A stretch of DNA of 64,000 nt from Melanocharis versteri (GCA_013397845.1 VZTG01006781.1:627592-691591); one strand, 5' to 3'. Positions 58,701-64,000 are shown, counted from the stretch's first letter. Notes: generated by a model from the sequence alone, not told the origin. Made by a program: numbers and translations.

Positions 58701-61685
58701 GCTTTGCTGATATAGGATGAGATTAGAGGTTTATACTTGTCCTCCAAGCACTTCCTTTCATTCAAGTTCTCATCTCTCACAGAAAGTGTCTCCTTTCTGC
58801 ATGTAACTTGGAAAGACCCAGTCATTAGTGTCACTTTTCCACTGCCCTGGGAGCCCGTATGATAAAATGCAGACTGAAGAAAATGGCAGGTTCCTTTAAT
58901 GTTTTAAAATGCTAGTTTCACACTAATGGCCATGCCAATTCCTGCTAGCGTCACATCCCGGCTTCTCTGCAATCTAGATGATCTTCAGGCTGCCAAAATC
59001 TCTTCTCCCTGTAGAGATCATGGCAAAAACAGCCATGCCACCTGTGGCATGGAAATGTGGCTTCTCAGTTTGCAACTGAGGGCAATCAATGGAATTAAGA
59101 TTTCAGCCTCTGCAATGTAACATTTGGCTTCCTGCGTCACTCCTTCTCCCTCAGAGGATGCAATGGTTCTGCTTTGATTCCAGGACCCCTTGCTACGGCT
59201 TGCACTCTACTGTTATGCACTGTACCTACACTTCCTTCTTTTTCCACCACCACTGTATTTGCTGTTGCTATCTACATTTTGCCATAGATAATATAATTTA
59301 TTAATGTAGTGTTCTACAATATTTGGCAAAGAAGCCAATCAATAGAAATTCTGTTGATGCATCTCAGAAAATCTATATTTTCAAAGTGATGAACCAGAAA
59401 GCTTGCCCCCTGGGGACTCACATGCTGCAAACAAAATAATTTGGTTTTTTCCCCCTAAGATACAGTCAAAACTCATTTGAAAAATCAGATGGGTGTTTCA
59501 AAGGTGAGAGTGAAATAGAAGAGAGCTTTATGTTGTGACTTGCAAATGTGGCAGTGAAATGAAACATTCACTGCAATATAAGCAAAGCTGGGCAGGAGGA
59601 GAATGTGGCAGTGTGTCATGTGGCTTTACTGAACACAGTTGCGTATTCTGTGTTTTAGGTCTCGTGAGTGATGCAAAGCAGGCAGAGGTTTTTAGAAAGA
59701 AATTGTATTTTTGAAAAAGTCTTGTGATATTTAGTAGGAAATTATAATATTTCTGCTGGGTTTTTTTGTACCATCATCCAAAACATAATAGAAAATGGTA
59801 ATCTTGCAATGGAATTTTATAACGTGGTTCGAAAAACAAATGTAGCTCATCAGTCTAATAAATTCTGTATGTTCCGTACTGTAATTATGATTGAAGTGCA
59901 TTACTTTGCTGTAGAACTCAATTGGTTTTGTTCTTTTCAAAATCAGGAGGATATTTTTTAACTAAAGATTAGACGAGAGCCATTGACTAATGGGCAGAAT
60001 CTGCTATTTGAAAAGCATATCCCTTAAAATGTAAGATGGCACCAAAAAACTGCACACCGTGATCAGACTAAGAATGAGCCTCATTTAAAGCCACTCTCTG
60101 AGTAGTCCCATTTCTCTGCACACAGTCAAGTCAACACAGCAGTCTGTCCAAATGAATTGGCTTTCTAAGTATTACGGGAAATTTACCGCTGCAGTCGCCA
60201 CTGAGGCGATGTGACTGACCCCTGGGACAGCTGCCCTGGGGCCAGCAGTCAGGGGGTCCTCTCGGGCTATAGGGCCTCTGTCACTCCTGTTTGAAAGAGG
60301 ATAGAGCAAAGGCAGAGGAAAGGCAGAAGCACGTGGGGTCAAATAGCTGATTTTTTTCTGTATAGTCCCCCCTGCACACAGCAAAATACAGCAGGATCAT
60401 AGAGTTTTGCCATCCCGCATTGCCTCTGGTTGCTTTGGTAACTTGGTGGCTCTAACGGTCGCTACTGATGGTTCTGCTGTCAGTGGAGATCTGTTGGTGG
60501 TGGGTTTTACCGTGGGGTGTGAGACAAGGAGGTGAGGGAGGAATGAGGAGTGCTGTTTGACTTTGTCTTCCCCCCACCAGTCAGAGCTGCGAGTTAGGTA
60601 CTTCCCAGTGTGTGGAATGCCCAGCTACAGCTCTTTCCAGAGGTCAGTGCTGGCTTTGAAGGGTGCTGTTGCAATCTCACGTGGAGAGATCTCTGCAGGA
60701 GGCTTTTATAGTCCAAGAGCTTTTCTGTTTGAAGTATTTGCACTGTAGCTACCCCGTTGGCACCTGCCTGCAACTGATTTCCTATCTCTGCAATTTGCGG
60801 AGAAAGCCAACAAAGAAGTGTTTTTGAAGCACTGCCCCCCTTTCCTTGTCCGTTTTATCTTTCCCTCTCTCCCGAGGACCCCTATTTCACTGTTAGCAGT
60901 ACAAATACACCTCAGAGGTAGTGCAGACACGGCCAAGGCAATGCCATCCCATGAATAAGCGAGAATGCTGAGCACACTTGGATTACAAGGGGGAGGAATG
61001 TGTATCTCCCCCACCCCACACACAGTCCCATAGGCATTTTGGGCAGCCGACAAAAAGGGCTTTCCCCTCCCTTCCTTCCCCTTCAGAGAAACACTGAGCA
61101 TTTTTATCCCCTTATTTCCATGACACGCACATGCTTTGGAATCCATTAATGTGCATTGTTTGTATGGCTCATTTCTTTAGCTGTCAGCTTAACATAATGT
61201 TTAGTTTCAATATCAATAGAGGGGAGAGAGGAGAGACAGGGAGGGAGCTTTGAGAAAACAATGCATGAACCTGTTAAACTGCACAAGGCAGAGCTGCAGC
61301 AGCGAGACCGATTTGCAGGGAGATTATGTCAGTTTATGTTAGAACGTAAGACTCTGGCTTCAACAGCTTATTAATGTTGATCCCGAGATGTCACTGCTCT
61401 GATTTGCACCTGTGGTCTTGTCAGGGGAGGGAAAAGGGCTGTTCTTTAAAAATAGCATCTCTTGTCATTTCCCTTGCAGGTTTTAGTCTCATCCATCTGA
61501 TTGCCACTGGGGTCTCCTGTTTCTTTGGCTCCAGCCTCTTAACGTTTGTGATTTACGTGTACTGCCAGCGCTGCCAGAGGCAGTCCCAGGAGTCCACTGT
61601 TATCCACCCAACCACTCCCAACCATCTCCATTACAAGGGCAACACAACCCCCAAGAACGAGAAGTACACCCCTATGGAGTTCAAG
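1884..61685 (+). CDS. SEMA5B: Semaphorin 5B, partial gene (17 internal exons)
   Basis: Seventeen exons with AG/GT borders join into 941 in-frame codons. Order in the partial protein: sema domain about residues 1-397, PSI knot about 400-444, seven thrombospondin type-1 repeats about 449-857, stalk, transmembrane helix about 876-900, start of the cytoplasmic tail 901-941. Semaphorin 5 proteins are type I membrane guidance cues. Family knowledge: Sema5A and Sema5B act in neurite guidance, including retinal lamination through class A plexins in mouse. SEMA5B is chosen over SEMA5A because of EDTRRSCQSKGKTE in the first exon, CPYDPRHNSTAV in the third, and the tail motif PNHLHYKG next to the membrane, all of which I recall as SEMA5B-like. 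Many sites fit N-glycosylation (NLS, NST, NCS, NLT, NRS, NMS, NIT). WxxW motifs fit C-mannosylation. Missing from the window are the signal peptide and first sema exons upstream and the last tail exon downstream. No damage is seen. Confidence 0.96.
1947..11163 (+). other. SEMA5B intron, 9.2 kb
   Basis: AT-rich intron without a recognisable exon, RNA gene or clear interspersed repeat. It contains a two-copy 27-base tandem duplication at 4197-4250 and a short GC-rich block near 10155-10190. Nothing else stood out on either strand. Confidence 0.7.
4197..4250. repeat. Two-copy 27-base tandem duplication
   Basis: CTGTTGAGTATCTCAATACG followed by ATTCTTC is repeated at once as CTGTTGAGTATCTAAATAAG plus ATTCTTC, differing at two bases. 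This is a local slippage or duplication event within the intron. Confidence 0.85.
11164..11262 (+). CDS. SEMA5B: SEMA5B exon: sema domain, CGTNAF motif
   Basis: This 99-base exon encodes 33 residues, from EECQNYVRVLIVYG to SPVCSSRQ, class 0-0. The pattern CQNY(V/I)RVL followed by CGTNAF.P.C is the hallmark of the early sema domain, where these cysteines form disulfides. The acceptor is CCCCATAG at 11156-11163. The donor CAG|GTCTGT at 11263 is a weak match to the vertebrate consensus, although the boundary position agrees with the SEMA5B exon structure I recall. Confidence 0.94.
11263..11997 (+). other. SEMA5B intron, 735 bases
   Basis: Short intron between two sema-domain exons. Apart from the 20-base perfect palindrome at 11881-11900, about 100 bases before the next exon, nothing is recognised. 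Confidence 0.75.
11881..11900. repeat. Perfect 20-base palindrome
   Basis: CCTGATTTTTAAAAATCAGG equals its own reverse complement. It lies 97 bases upstream of the exon at 11998. A cruciform or protein-binding role is possible but not shown. Confidence 0.9.
11998..12211 (+). CDS. SEMA5B: SEMA5B exon: sema domain, RCPYDP and GRDPAIYRSLG region
   Basis: This 214-base exon starts in phase 0 (VGNLSKIIDRINGVARCPYD) and ends after the first base of a split Glu codon. It continues through HNSTAV, GELYAAT and FSGRDPAIYRSLG to QYNSKWLN. These are the standard sema-propeller landmarks: RCPYDP, the (L)YAAT strand and the RSLG.xx.LRT segment. NLS and NST are potential N-glycosylation sites. The acceptor is AATACAG at 11991-11997 and the donor is GTAAAG at 12212. 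Confidence 0.96.
13280..13767 (+). mobile_element. Relic CR1/L3-type LINE, end of ORF2 and 3' tail
   Basis: CTGAAGGTGATTCAGAGAAG reads LKVIQRRAM. After a frame change, SERLKELNLFIFLKRR follows at about 13350-13400. Both match the conserved C-terminal part of CR1-group ORF2 proteins. Further on, ACAGGGTGAAATTCTCTGGC and GATCACAATGGTCCCTTTGA near 13700-13767 fit the 3' tail of the old L3/CR1 family shared by amniotes. Frames are broken and there is no intact protein. The family name is from memory. It lies in the same direction as SEMA5B. Confidence 0.75.
13932..13954. repeat. 23-base palindrome with inverted AGGTGT half-sites
   Basis: The arms AAGTACACCTT and AAGGTGTACTT are perfect inverted repeats around one central A. 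The inner halves ACACCT and AGGTGT are in the same arrangement as a T-box palindrome, with a 3-base spacing. Binding is speculative. Confidence 0.85.
14807..15092 (+). CDS. SEMA5B: SEMA5B exon: sema domain core with FFFRENAVEHD
   Basis: This 286-base exon, the longest in the window, completes the split Glu codon and encodes EPNFIAAYDIG, then FTYFFFRENAVEHDCG, SRVARVCKNDIGG and TFMKARLNCS, ending with QDLIYGVFTTNV. YFFFRE..VEHD and R(V/I)ARVCKND.GG are the most conserved stretches of all semaphorin propellers. The exon ends inside the Val codon (GT|A). The acceptor is TTTTTCAG ending at 14806 and the donor is the strong GTAAGT at 15093. Confidence 0.97.
15093..19309 (+). other. SEMA5B intron, 4.2 kb
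   Basis: No exon or identifiable mobile element. Simple repeats: an A-rich purine tract at 18358-18392, (TA)n at 18849-18862 and (TTTA)n at 19147-19168. A T-rich tract just upstream of the next exon forms its polypyrimidine tract. Confidence 0.7.
19147..19168. repeat. (TTTA)n microsatellite
   Basis: Five uninterrupted TTTA units flanked by T-rich sequence. Confidence 0.85.
19310..19445 (+). CDS. SEMA5B: SEMA5B exon: sema domain, SAVCAFNLSAI segment
   Basis: This 136-base exon supplies the last base of the split Val codon and then 45 residues: NSIAASAVCAFNLSAI, QAFNGPFRYQENPR and WLPTLNPIPNFQ. S(A/S)VC.(F/Y)....I...F.GPF.YQ is a typical late sema-domain blade. It ends on a complete codon. 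The acceptor is CTTTTCCAG at 19301-19309 and the donor is GTACTG at 19446. Confidence 0.96.
19565..19665 (+). mobile_element. Possible relic LINE tail fragment
   Basis: CTGTGGAACTCCTTGCCACA followed by a variable stretch and a run similar to AATAATAAGAATGTTCTGG resembles the end of an old L2/CR1-like reptile-bird LINE tail (the WN.LP motif, then the 3' tail), from memory. The piece is short and divergent, so confidence is modest. Confidence 0.45.
20751..20799. repeat. Two-copy 23-base tandem duplication
   Basis: AAGGAATAGTAAAGGACTTT plus GGA is followed directly by AAGGAATAGTGAAGGACTTT plus GGAAAG, differing at one base. Confidence 0.85.
20870..21250 (+). mobile_element. Possible relic CR1/L3-type LINE, region before the reverse transcriptase
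   Basis: The stretch around 20975-21090 (GGGGCCTTTAGAAGATGACA, then TTGAATTAATTTTTTTGCCT and CAGTGTTCACAAAGAAAGA) follows the order I remember for the L3/CR1 family: a purine-rich stretch, then a coding phrase ending FASVFTKK. Frames are broken. Boundaries are approximate. Confidence 0.5.
22942..23149 (+). CDS. SEMA5B: SEMA5B exon: sema domain, CGT...NLTERVLQDAQ
   Basis: This 208-base exon opens with CGTLNDDSPNENLTER, continues with LQDAQRLFLMNDVVQPV and ends with VDIVQGKDTLYHVMYIGT plus the first base of a split Glu codon. The D...Y.V.(Y/F)(I/L)GT end is the usual sema-domain blade-7 strand. NLT is a potential glycosylation site. The acceptor is GTATTTAG at 22934-22941 and the donor is GTAAGA at 23150. 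Confidence 0.96.
23150..25282 (+). other. SEMA5B intron, 2.1 kb
   Basis: Ordinary intron sequence. I see no exon, repeat of note or RNA gene on either strand. Confidence 0.7.
25283..25490 (+). CDS. SEMA5B: SEMA5B exon: end of sema domain
   Basis: This 208-base exon encodes EYGTILKALSTTNRS, YLEEMQILPDG, IKSLQILHSDRSLFVGL and VLKIPLERCSMYRTEG. GT(I/V).K followed by LFVG...(V)..(I/V)PL..C marks the last propeller blade. The final Cys starts the PSI knot, whose remainder lies on the next exon 15.3 kb downstream. The exon ends with two bases of a Gly codon. The acceptor is TCTATTAG at 25275-25282 and the donor is GTAAGT at 25491. Confidence 0.96.
26797..26817. repeat. (TTTCC)n short microsatellite
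   Basis: About four units of TTCCT/CCTTT in a row within the long intron. Confidence 0.75.
27591..27796. repeat. (TTTC)n microsatellite, about 206 bases
   Basis: Near-continuous CTTT/TTTC units with a few interruptions (near 27601-27607 and 27667-27703). The + strand is all pyrimidine and the - strand all purine. A minus-strand ORF of repeated KKER residues spanning it is a by-product of the repeat. Confidence 0.97.
28764..28780. repeat. (TG)n dinucleotide tract
   Basis: About eight TG units in a short run. Confidence 0.8.
35279..35306. repeat. Perfect hairpin, 11-base arms and 6-base loop
   Basis: GTTCTTGTGTC, then the spacer TCCCGG, then GACACAAGAAC. The arms are exact reverse complements. 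There is no T run after it, and this is not a bacterial context, so a terminator reading does not apply. Confidence 0.9.
37583..38470. repeat. 39-base minisatellite, about 22.7 copies
   Basis: Units start with CCCATCACC/CCTGTCACC at 37603, 37642, 37681 and so on every 39 bases to 38461, that is 22 exact periods without any insertion or deletion. A typical unit carries CCATCACCACGGCCTGCCGT and GCCAGGCGTTTCCCAGAGC. A block of about 10 units recurs at an offset of 390 bases (compare 37837-38070 with 38227-38460), with shared private variants such as TCACACTAG and TTTCGGAGAG, so the array grew partly by block duplication. Since 39 is 13 codons, any frame clear of stops in one unit stays open. This yields the long two-strand ORFs of 353 and 368 residues. 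Most units carry two or three CpG. Confidence 0.97.
38465..38600. promoter_or_regulatory. CpG-dense block at the minisatellite edge
   Basis: Directly after the array, roughly 120 bases hold about 14 CpG by hand count (for example GCCGCGGG, GCGCGGGCCGGG, CTCCCGGCC). The surrounding intron is CpG-poor. It is too short alone to be a classical CpG island, but with the array (37540-38600) it makes a GC-rich, CpG-bearing segment of about 1 kb. A regulatory role is inference only. Confidence 0.4.
40666..40677. promoter_or_regulatory. TGACAGCTGTCA palindrome
   Basis: A perfect 12-base palindrome containing an E-box (CAGCTG) and two TGACAG half-sites, the type bound by TGIF/PKNOX/MEIS homeodomain dimers. 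It lies 82 bases before the PSI exon. Function is not shown. Confidence 0.35.
40760..40877 (+). CDS. SEMA5B: SEMA5B exon: PSI domain
   Basis: This 118-base exon completes the Gly codon and encodes ECLGARDPYCGWDSKQKRC followed by EDSSNMSLWTQNITECP. C.GARDPYCGWD is the signature of the plexin-semaphorin-integrin cysteine knot that sits under the propeller. NMS and NIT are potential glycosylation sites. It ends on a complete codon. The acceptor is CACATGCAG at 40751-40759 and the donor is CCA|GTAAGT at 40878. Confidence 0.97.
40878..46943 (+). other. SEMA5B intron, 6.1 kb
   Basis: No exon or RNA gene. A (CAA)n tract lies at 45001-45018, and a moderately GC-rich stretch at about 45350-46160 shows no coding signature. 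Confidence 0.7.
45001..45018. repeat. (CAA)n microsatellite
   Basis: Six CAA units in a row. Confidence 0.85.
46944..47125 (+). CDS. SEMA5B: SEMA5B exon: thrombospondin type-1 repeat 1
   Basis: This 182-base exon encodes VKNLTTNGRLGPWSPWQLCE, then DSTGSCMCRSRSCDSPRPRC and CEGARIEVANCS, ending with two bases of an Arg codon. It has the WSPW motif and six cysteines, in the atypical first-repeat form of class 5 semaphorins (CMCRSRSCDSP). The acceptor is AAAATTAG, with a long T run just upstream, and the donor is GTACCT at 47126. Long ORFs in the other two frames here are chance readings. Confidence 0.95.
47126..50147 (+). other. SEMA5B intron, 3.0 kb
   Basis: Between the exons for type-1 repeats 1 and 2. 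A GC-rich patch at about 47580-47720 has several CpG. Nothing else is recognised. Confidence 0.7.
50148..50291 (+). CDS. SEMA5B: SEMA5B exon: thrombospondin type-1 repeat 2
   Basis: This 144-base exon, class 2-2, encodes NGAWTPWSSWAPCSTSCGIG, FQVRQRSCSNPAPRYGG and VCVGQSREE. It is a textbook type-1 repeat: W..W..W, CS.SCG.G, R.R.C..P.P..GG..C.G. The closing cysteines are on the next exon. Family knowledge: Sema5A type-1 repeats bind sulfated proteoglycans; that the same holds here is inference. The acceptor is TTTTCTAG at 50140-50147 and the donor is GTGAGG at 50292. A 120-residue antisense ORF here is not a gene. Confidence 0.96.
50292..51778 (+). other. SEMA5B intron, 1.5 kb
   Basis: Ordinary intron. 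No feature is recognised apart from the splice sites. Confidence 0.7.
51779..51926 (+). CDS. SEMA5B: SEMA5B exon: end of TSR2 and start of TSR3
   Basis: This 148-base exon completes an Arg codon, then FCNENSPCP closes repeat 2. LPIFWSSWGPWNKCSVNCGG and SRQRSCENGNTCPGCAV make up most of repeat 3. The short CENG.(T/S)C.GC variant is a class 5 semaphorin trait. The exon ends on a complete codon. The acceptor is TTCTTTCAG at 51770-51778 and the donor is GTATGT at 51927. Confidence 0.95.
51927..53198 (+). other. SEMA5B intron, 1.3 kb
   Basis: Ordinary intron. No feature is recognised apart from the splice sites. Confidence 0.7.
53199..53424 (+). CDS. SEMA5B: SEMA5B exon: end of TSR3 and divergent TSR4
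   Basis: This 226-base exon encodes EYKTCNPESCPE, closing repeat 3, then the divergent repeat 4: NTPWTPWMPVNITQNGARQE, RFRYTCRAQLSDPHELQFG and CPNDGSAVCDTD. Repeat 4 keeps WTPW but lacks the CS.(T/S)CG.G turn. I recall the same form in human SEMA5B, so it is a family feature rather than decay. It ends with one base of a Ser codon. The exon is markedly GC-rich compared with its flanks. The acceptor is TTGGCAG and the donor is GTACGT at 53425. Confidence 0.95.
53425..54063 (+). other. SEMA5B intron, 639 bases
   Basis: A short intron with an open frame of 169 codons (53468-53977) that shows no family resemblance and lacks splice support. I regard it as chance. Confidence 0.7.
54064..54282 (+). 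CDS. SEMA5B: SEMA5B exon: thrombospondin type-1 repeat 5
   Basis: This 219-base exon, class 1-1, encodes the linker LVDDLLKTGKTSARIING, then GWSFWGAWSSCSRDCELG, RKRTCTNPEPKNGG and YQDCNPHPCP. It is a full type-1 repeat with W..W..W, CSRDC, a basic RIRKR strand and six cysteines. The acceptor is TTTTCCTTGAAG ending at 54063, which has a weaker -3 base (A) than most others, and the donor is GTAACC at 54283. Confidence 0.95.
54345..54402. repeat. (CAA)n tract followed by poly-T
   Basis: About six CAA units (54345-54365), then a 16-base T run (54387-54402). Simple sequence with no retroposon body recognised beside it. Confidence 0.8.
55511..55582 (-). mobile_element. CR1 retrotransposon 3'-end fragment
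   Basis: CATAGAGTGGTTTGGGTTGG, AAGGGGCCTTTAAAGGTCAC and CTAGTCCAATGCCCCTGCAA are the reverse complement of the well-known bird CR1 3' end (CTTTAAGG..CCTTCCAACCCAAACC). Only about 70 bases remain. The element's 3' end faces low coordinates, so it is antisense to SEMA5B. This is the best single clue that the DNA is avian. Confidence 0.85.
55739..55808. repeat. Compound (TAG)n(TAA)n microsatellite
   Basis: About 12 TAG units followed by about seven TAA units, ending in AGCAGCAAT. A poly-Leu ORF on the minus strand is a by-product. Confidence 0.95.
56141..56311 (+). CDS. SEMA5B: SEMA5B exon: thrombospondin type-1 repeat 6
   Basis: This 171-base exon, class 1-1, encodes VKGSWSCWTPWSHCSATCGG, YQRTRTCTNPAPSSGED and ICIGLHTEEALCNTHPC. 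One exon carries one complete type-1 repeat with all six cysteines. GLHTEEALC is strongly conserved between SEMA5A and SEMA5B as I recall them. The acceptor is AATGTCCTCCAG ending at 56140 and the donor is GTAGCC at 56312. Confidence 0.96.
56312..57211 (+). other. SEMA5B intron, 900 bases
   Basis: Nothing recognised except a short (TG)n run at 57180-57191 close to the next acceptor. Confidence 0.7.
57212..57361 (+). CDS. SEMA5B: SEMA5B exon: thrombospondin type-1 repeat 7
   Basis: This 150-base exon, class 1-1, encodes GGWSEWSEWSLCNEEGIQYR, CEVHSPDSSQCVGNSTQ and DCLYNEIP. It is a short type-1 repeat with WSEWSEW and fewer cysteines than repeat 6, as is usual for the last repeat of this family. 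NST is a potential glycosylation site. The acceptor is GGATTTCAG at 57203-57211 and the donor is GTATGT at 57362. Confidence 0.95.
57362..58262 (+). other. SEMA5B intron, 901 bases
   Basis: Nothing recognised apart from the splice sites. Confidence 0.7.
58263..58307 (+). CDS. SEMA5B: SEMA5B small exon: juxtamembrane stalk
   Basis: This 45-base exon, class 1-1, encodes VILPASSIDESTNCG, matching the (V)ILPASS..E...C.GF stalk I remember just before the membrane segment of SEMA5B. The acceptor is TTATTTGTTTAG ending at 58262 and the donor is GTAGGT at 58308. Being short and in phase, it could be skipped without changing the frame. I see no direct evidence that it is. Confidence 0.93.
58308..61479 (+). 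other. SEMA5B intron, 3.2 kb
   Basis: No exon or repeat is recognised. The stretch at 61140-61380, close to the transmembrane exon, has the homeobox-site-rich look of conserved non-coding DNA (ATTAATGTGCATTG, TTATTAATGTTGAT), but conservation cannot be judged here. Confidence 0.65.
61480..61685 (+). CDS. SEMA5B: SEMA5B exon: transmembrane helix and proximal cytoplasmic tail
   Basis: This 206-base exon encodes FSLIHLIATGVSCFFGSSLL then TFVIYVY as the membrane helix, followed by CQRCQRQSQES as a basic stop-transfer stretch. The tail continues with TVIHPTTPNHLHYKG and PKNEKYTPMEFK. It ends on a complete codon at GTAGGA (61686). The acceptor is TTTCCCTTGCAG ending at 61479. PNHLHYKG and KNEKYTPMEFK separate SEMA5B from SEMA5A as I recall them. 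Reading on into the intron meets a stop at 61734, so the true last exon should be beyond base 64000. Confidence 0.96.
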
Positions 61686-64000
61686 GTAGGATACTTGAGG
61701 AGAAATACCACAAACAGCTTGACACTGCCTAAATAAATTCTGTATTCATGTCATGGTTGGAACTGGGTAGGTCTGTGTTTCTGTGCCCAGCTGATGGCAT
61801 TATACATGGGGTTGAAAGGGCATTTAGCTGTGCTGTCAAAAAGGGGTTAAAAAGCCTCATTACTGCAGTGGGATTTTGTTCTGTTTCACAGTCCTGATGA
61901 ATGCCAGTCTGGCAAGTACATACCAAGATACTCCAGGCCATTCTGACTATTGAATGTATACAAATTGTCCTCTAAAAAATCAGTAAGAGCTCAGTTCAAT
62001 GCATTGTTAGTGCGTGGTAAGAGGAAGTGGAGGGGAGGAAGAATAAAAATGGAAACTTCACTGCACAAATAGCTGGGAAAATGTGTGTTGGTAGGATGAG
62101 ATTTTGGAAATTCTTTGGTAACTGCCAAACTGGAGTGAATGAGAAAGCAGAGTGGGTTCTGCCCCCTCTATCAGTACTGGACAGAACTTAACCCAGGCAG
62201 CTGTGCAGAATTCAGTGGCAGTAGCAGAGTGGAGAGCTGAAGCCTTAGGAGATGAGTGCTGAAGTGGCACGTGTTGTTGGCACGTCGGCTCGCTGAAGTG
62301 AGCACCGCCCATTATCAGAGCAGATAGGACCCAGGGTGCTGCAGACAATACCCCGAGACAGCAGCACTTCGTTGGGTTTGAGCATCAGTCTCCTGGTGAA
62401 GCGTGGGATCAGAGCAGTGAGCAGTGGCGTGGGTGGAGGGGCTTCATGTCACCACGGGGGGAACAGCCTGCCTAGGGTCACTTGAACAGTGTGGAGCATT
62501 ATTTGGGACATGAACACAAGCCAGAAGGAAGCCCTGCAGCTGCTTGTTCCTTCGTACAGCTACGTGCTGTTGACATTTTGATTGTCTGCCTCTGCTGGTT
62601 TGGCCCGGCTTCTCACTGAGACCCAACAATAAGATCAGTGGTGGGACTGTTGCCACAGTCTAAACTCTCTGGGTGTTGAGGACTGTTTCTGCATAGGAAT
62701 TGTGTGATGCTGGGCACAGGACAACTCCTGATACATGGCTATGATTTGCAGAGTGAATGCACATCAGAAATAAGAGCTTGCATCAAATAACTGGAGAAGG
62801 TCCAATGTTGTTTTGCCATTTTAAAGGAAAACAGTTTGAGCTGGAAAATAACTGACCAGTATGGTAATAAGAATGTGGCAAATTCCTTGTTGGGCATTAC
62901 AGCCTCTCAGAGGATCCTGCTGCCTATAAATGCAGTCTCAAAAACACATTTGCTAGCAAGCATAAGGCTACAGTTGCATACAGTTTAATAAGAGTCCAGC
63001 ATCATAATGCAAGTTAGCATAGATTTGTGGAAAGTATATCATATCAAGCAAATTGGATTCCTTTTTAAAATTAAATAAATATTGATCTAGATAGGAGGGA
63101 AGCAGCAGACATATCGGGATTTTCAGAGACTTTTAGCAAAGTTTCACAGGATGTATTATTCTACACACTCTGCATAACAGGTTCGGTAATAAATTACTAA
63201 GACACGTAAAGAACAGGGACTTGATCTTGGAAGCATTAAACTTCCAAGTAATCCTTTCAGTTATGGGAGCTGCTGTGGCAAAGTCGATAGGAAGACCCAG
63301 ATTAAAAAGGCTTGCAGGAATAAAGAAATGAGCAAGAGTATTCCCTTGTTTCTTATATAGCAAACAATGAAGAAAAGAGACAAATTTATTTTTGTGGCCA
63401 AAAGCAGGTAGTTAGAGGGTTGGATTTGTGTTAACATTTTCTTCATGGTTTACACTGTGCTATCCTGTGTTATCAGATGATGCTAAAATAGGCAGAACAG
63501 TTAAAATTTAGAAGGATGAGCTTGTTCACAGAACAATCTTGATCAATTGGGTAAATGGGTTATGAAATGCACTATGTCTGTGTCAAGTGGTGCAGTGAAG
63601 TAGAAGTAATAACAAAGCTAAGCAAAGTTTAAAATAGCAGCAGATTAGTTAATGTGATGTCAGGAGGGAGTTGACCTCTTTGATAGATCCATCTCTGAAT
63701 ACTTGATCTAGTGTATAGTAACAGTGAGCAGCTGTTAGAGTCTTCTTTCGAGGGACATAAAGAGCTTAGGCATTAGATCAAGTTTTGAAAAGTCTGGTTT
63801 ATTTAAAGGAAGGCATTAGCTAACTGAGACTGTATGACTTACATTGGGGGGAGAAGGGACTTGGACACAAGGAGAGATAGACCAGATGGGGCTTATTTAC
63901 AGAATGTTAGGAAGTGAAAGAGTTCAAGTGCATAAATCTGCAGTCATTGGACAGACCAAAGCTAAATGTTTAGGAGCAAGGGGCTACTTGCTGAGAACAA
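61686..64000 (+). other. SEMA5B last intron, partial
   Basis: The intron runs past the window end. I searched for the expected last tail exon (LNKNNLIP-like) and did not see it. The part after about 62970 carries a LINE relic. Confidence 0.7.
62970..63960 (+). mobile_element. Relic CR1/L3-type LINE, reverse-transcriptase region
   Basis: At about 63087-63165 the translation reads DLDRREAADISGFSETFSK then VSQDVLFYTL, an eroded form of the EAVDV..LDFSKAFDTVSHDIL block of CR1-group reverse transcriptases. About 360 bases on (63472-63492), SDDAKIG matches the FADDTK(L/I)G catalytic box. CATAGATTTGTGGAAAG near 63018 fits the segment before the block. Stops and frame changes show it is dead. Boundaries are approximate. 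Confidence 0.65.

Noticed and set aside
61480..61736. Short alternative C-terminus by reading past the donor at 61686
   Set aside because: The frame continues 16 codons to a stop at 61734-61736. Intron retention is possible but the donor is sound and the remembered SEMA5B tail continues on another exon, so I treat this as intron.

Overview
The window reads as vertebrate, most likely bird, genomic DNA holding the middle and 3' part of one multi-exon gene on the + strand: semaphorin 5B (SEMA5B). I placed 17 exons between 1884 and 61685. They join with consistent splice phases into 2823 coding bases (941 codons) with no stop codon, frameshift or missing splice site. The bird assignment rests on a minus-strand CR1 3'-end signature near 55511-55582, on the low density of interspersed repeats, and on the protein matching vertebrate SEMA5B as I remember it. 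I cannot name the species.

Layout. Positions 1-1883 are intron. The eight exons from 1884 to 40877 encode most of the sema domain and the PSI knot, with a 15.3 kb intron between the last sema exon (ending 25490) and the PSI exon (starting 40760). From 46944 to 57361, eight exons encode seven thrombospondin type-1 repeats. The fourth repeat is divergent, as I recall for the family. A 45-base exon (58263-58307) encodes the juxtamembrane stalk. The exon at 61480-61685 encodes the transmembrane helix and the first part of the cytoplasmic tail. The exons for the signal peptide and start of the sema domain lie upstream of the window. The exon for the end of the tail and the stop codon lies downstream.

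The non-coding part is mostly unremarkable intron. Notable items are an indel-free 39-base minisatellite (about 22.7 copies, 37583-38470) flanked by a CpG-dense block; a (TTTC)n tract of about 206 bases (27591-27796); a compound TAG/TAA microsatellite; weathered CR1/L3-type LINE pieces; and several perfect palindromes or hairpins. Because the minisatellite period is 13 codons, the array is open in several frames on both strands. That explains the longest ORFs in the window (353 and 368 residues), which I do not accept as genes.

I found no RNA gene, CRISPR array, operon or second protein-coding gene. I see no clear sign of a previously undescribed system. The minisatellite with its CpG-rich edge, inside the intron that separates the sema exons from the PSI/TSR exons, is the most interesting structure not explained by the gene.
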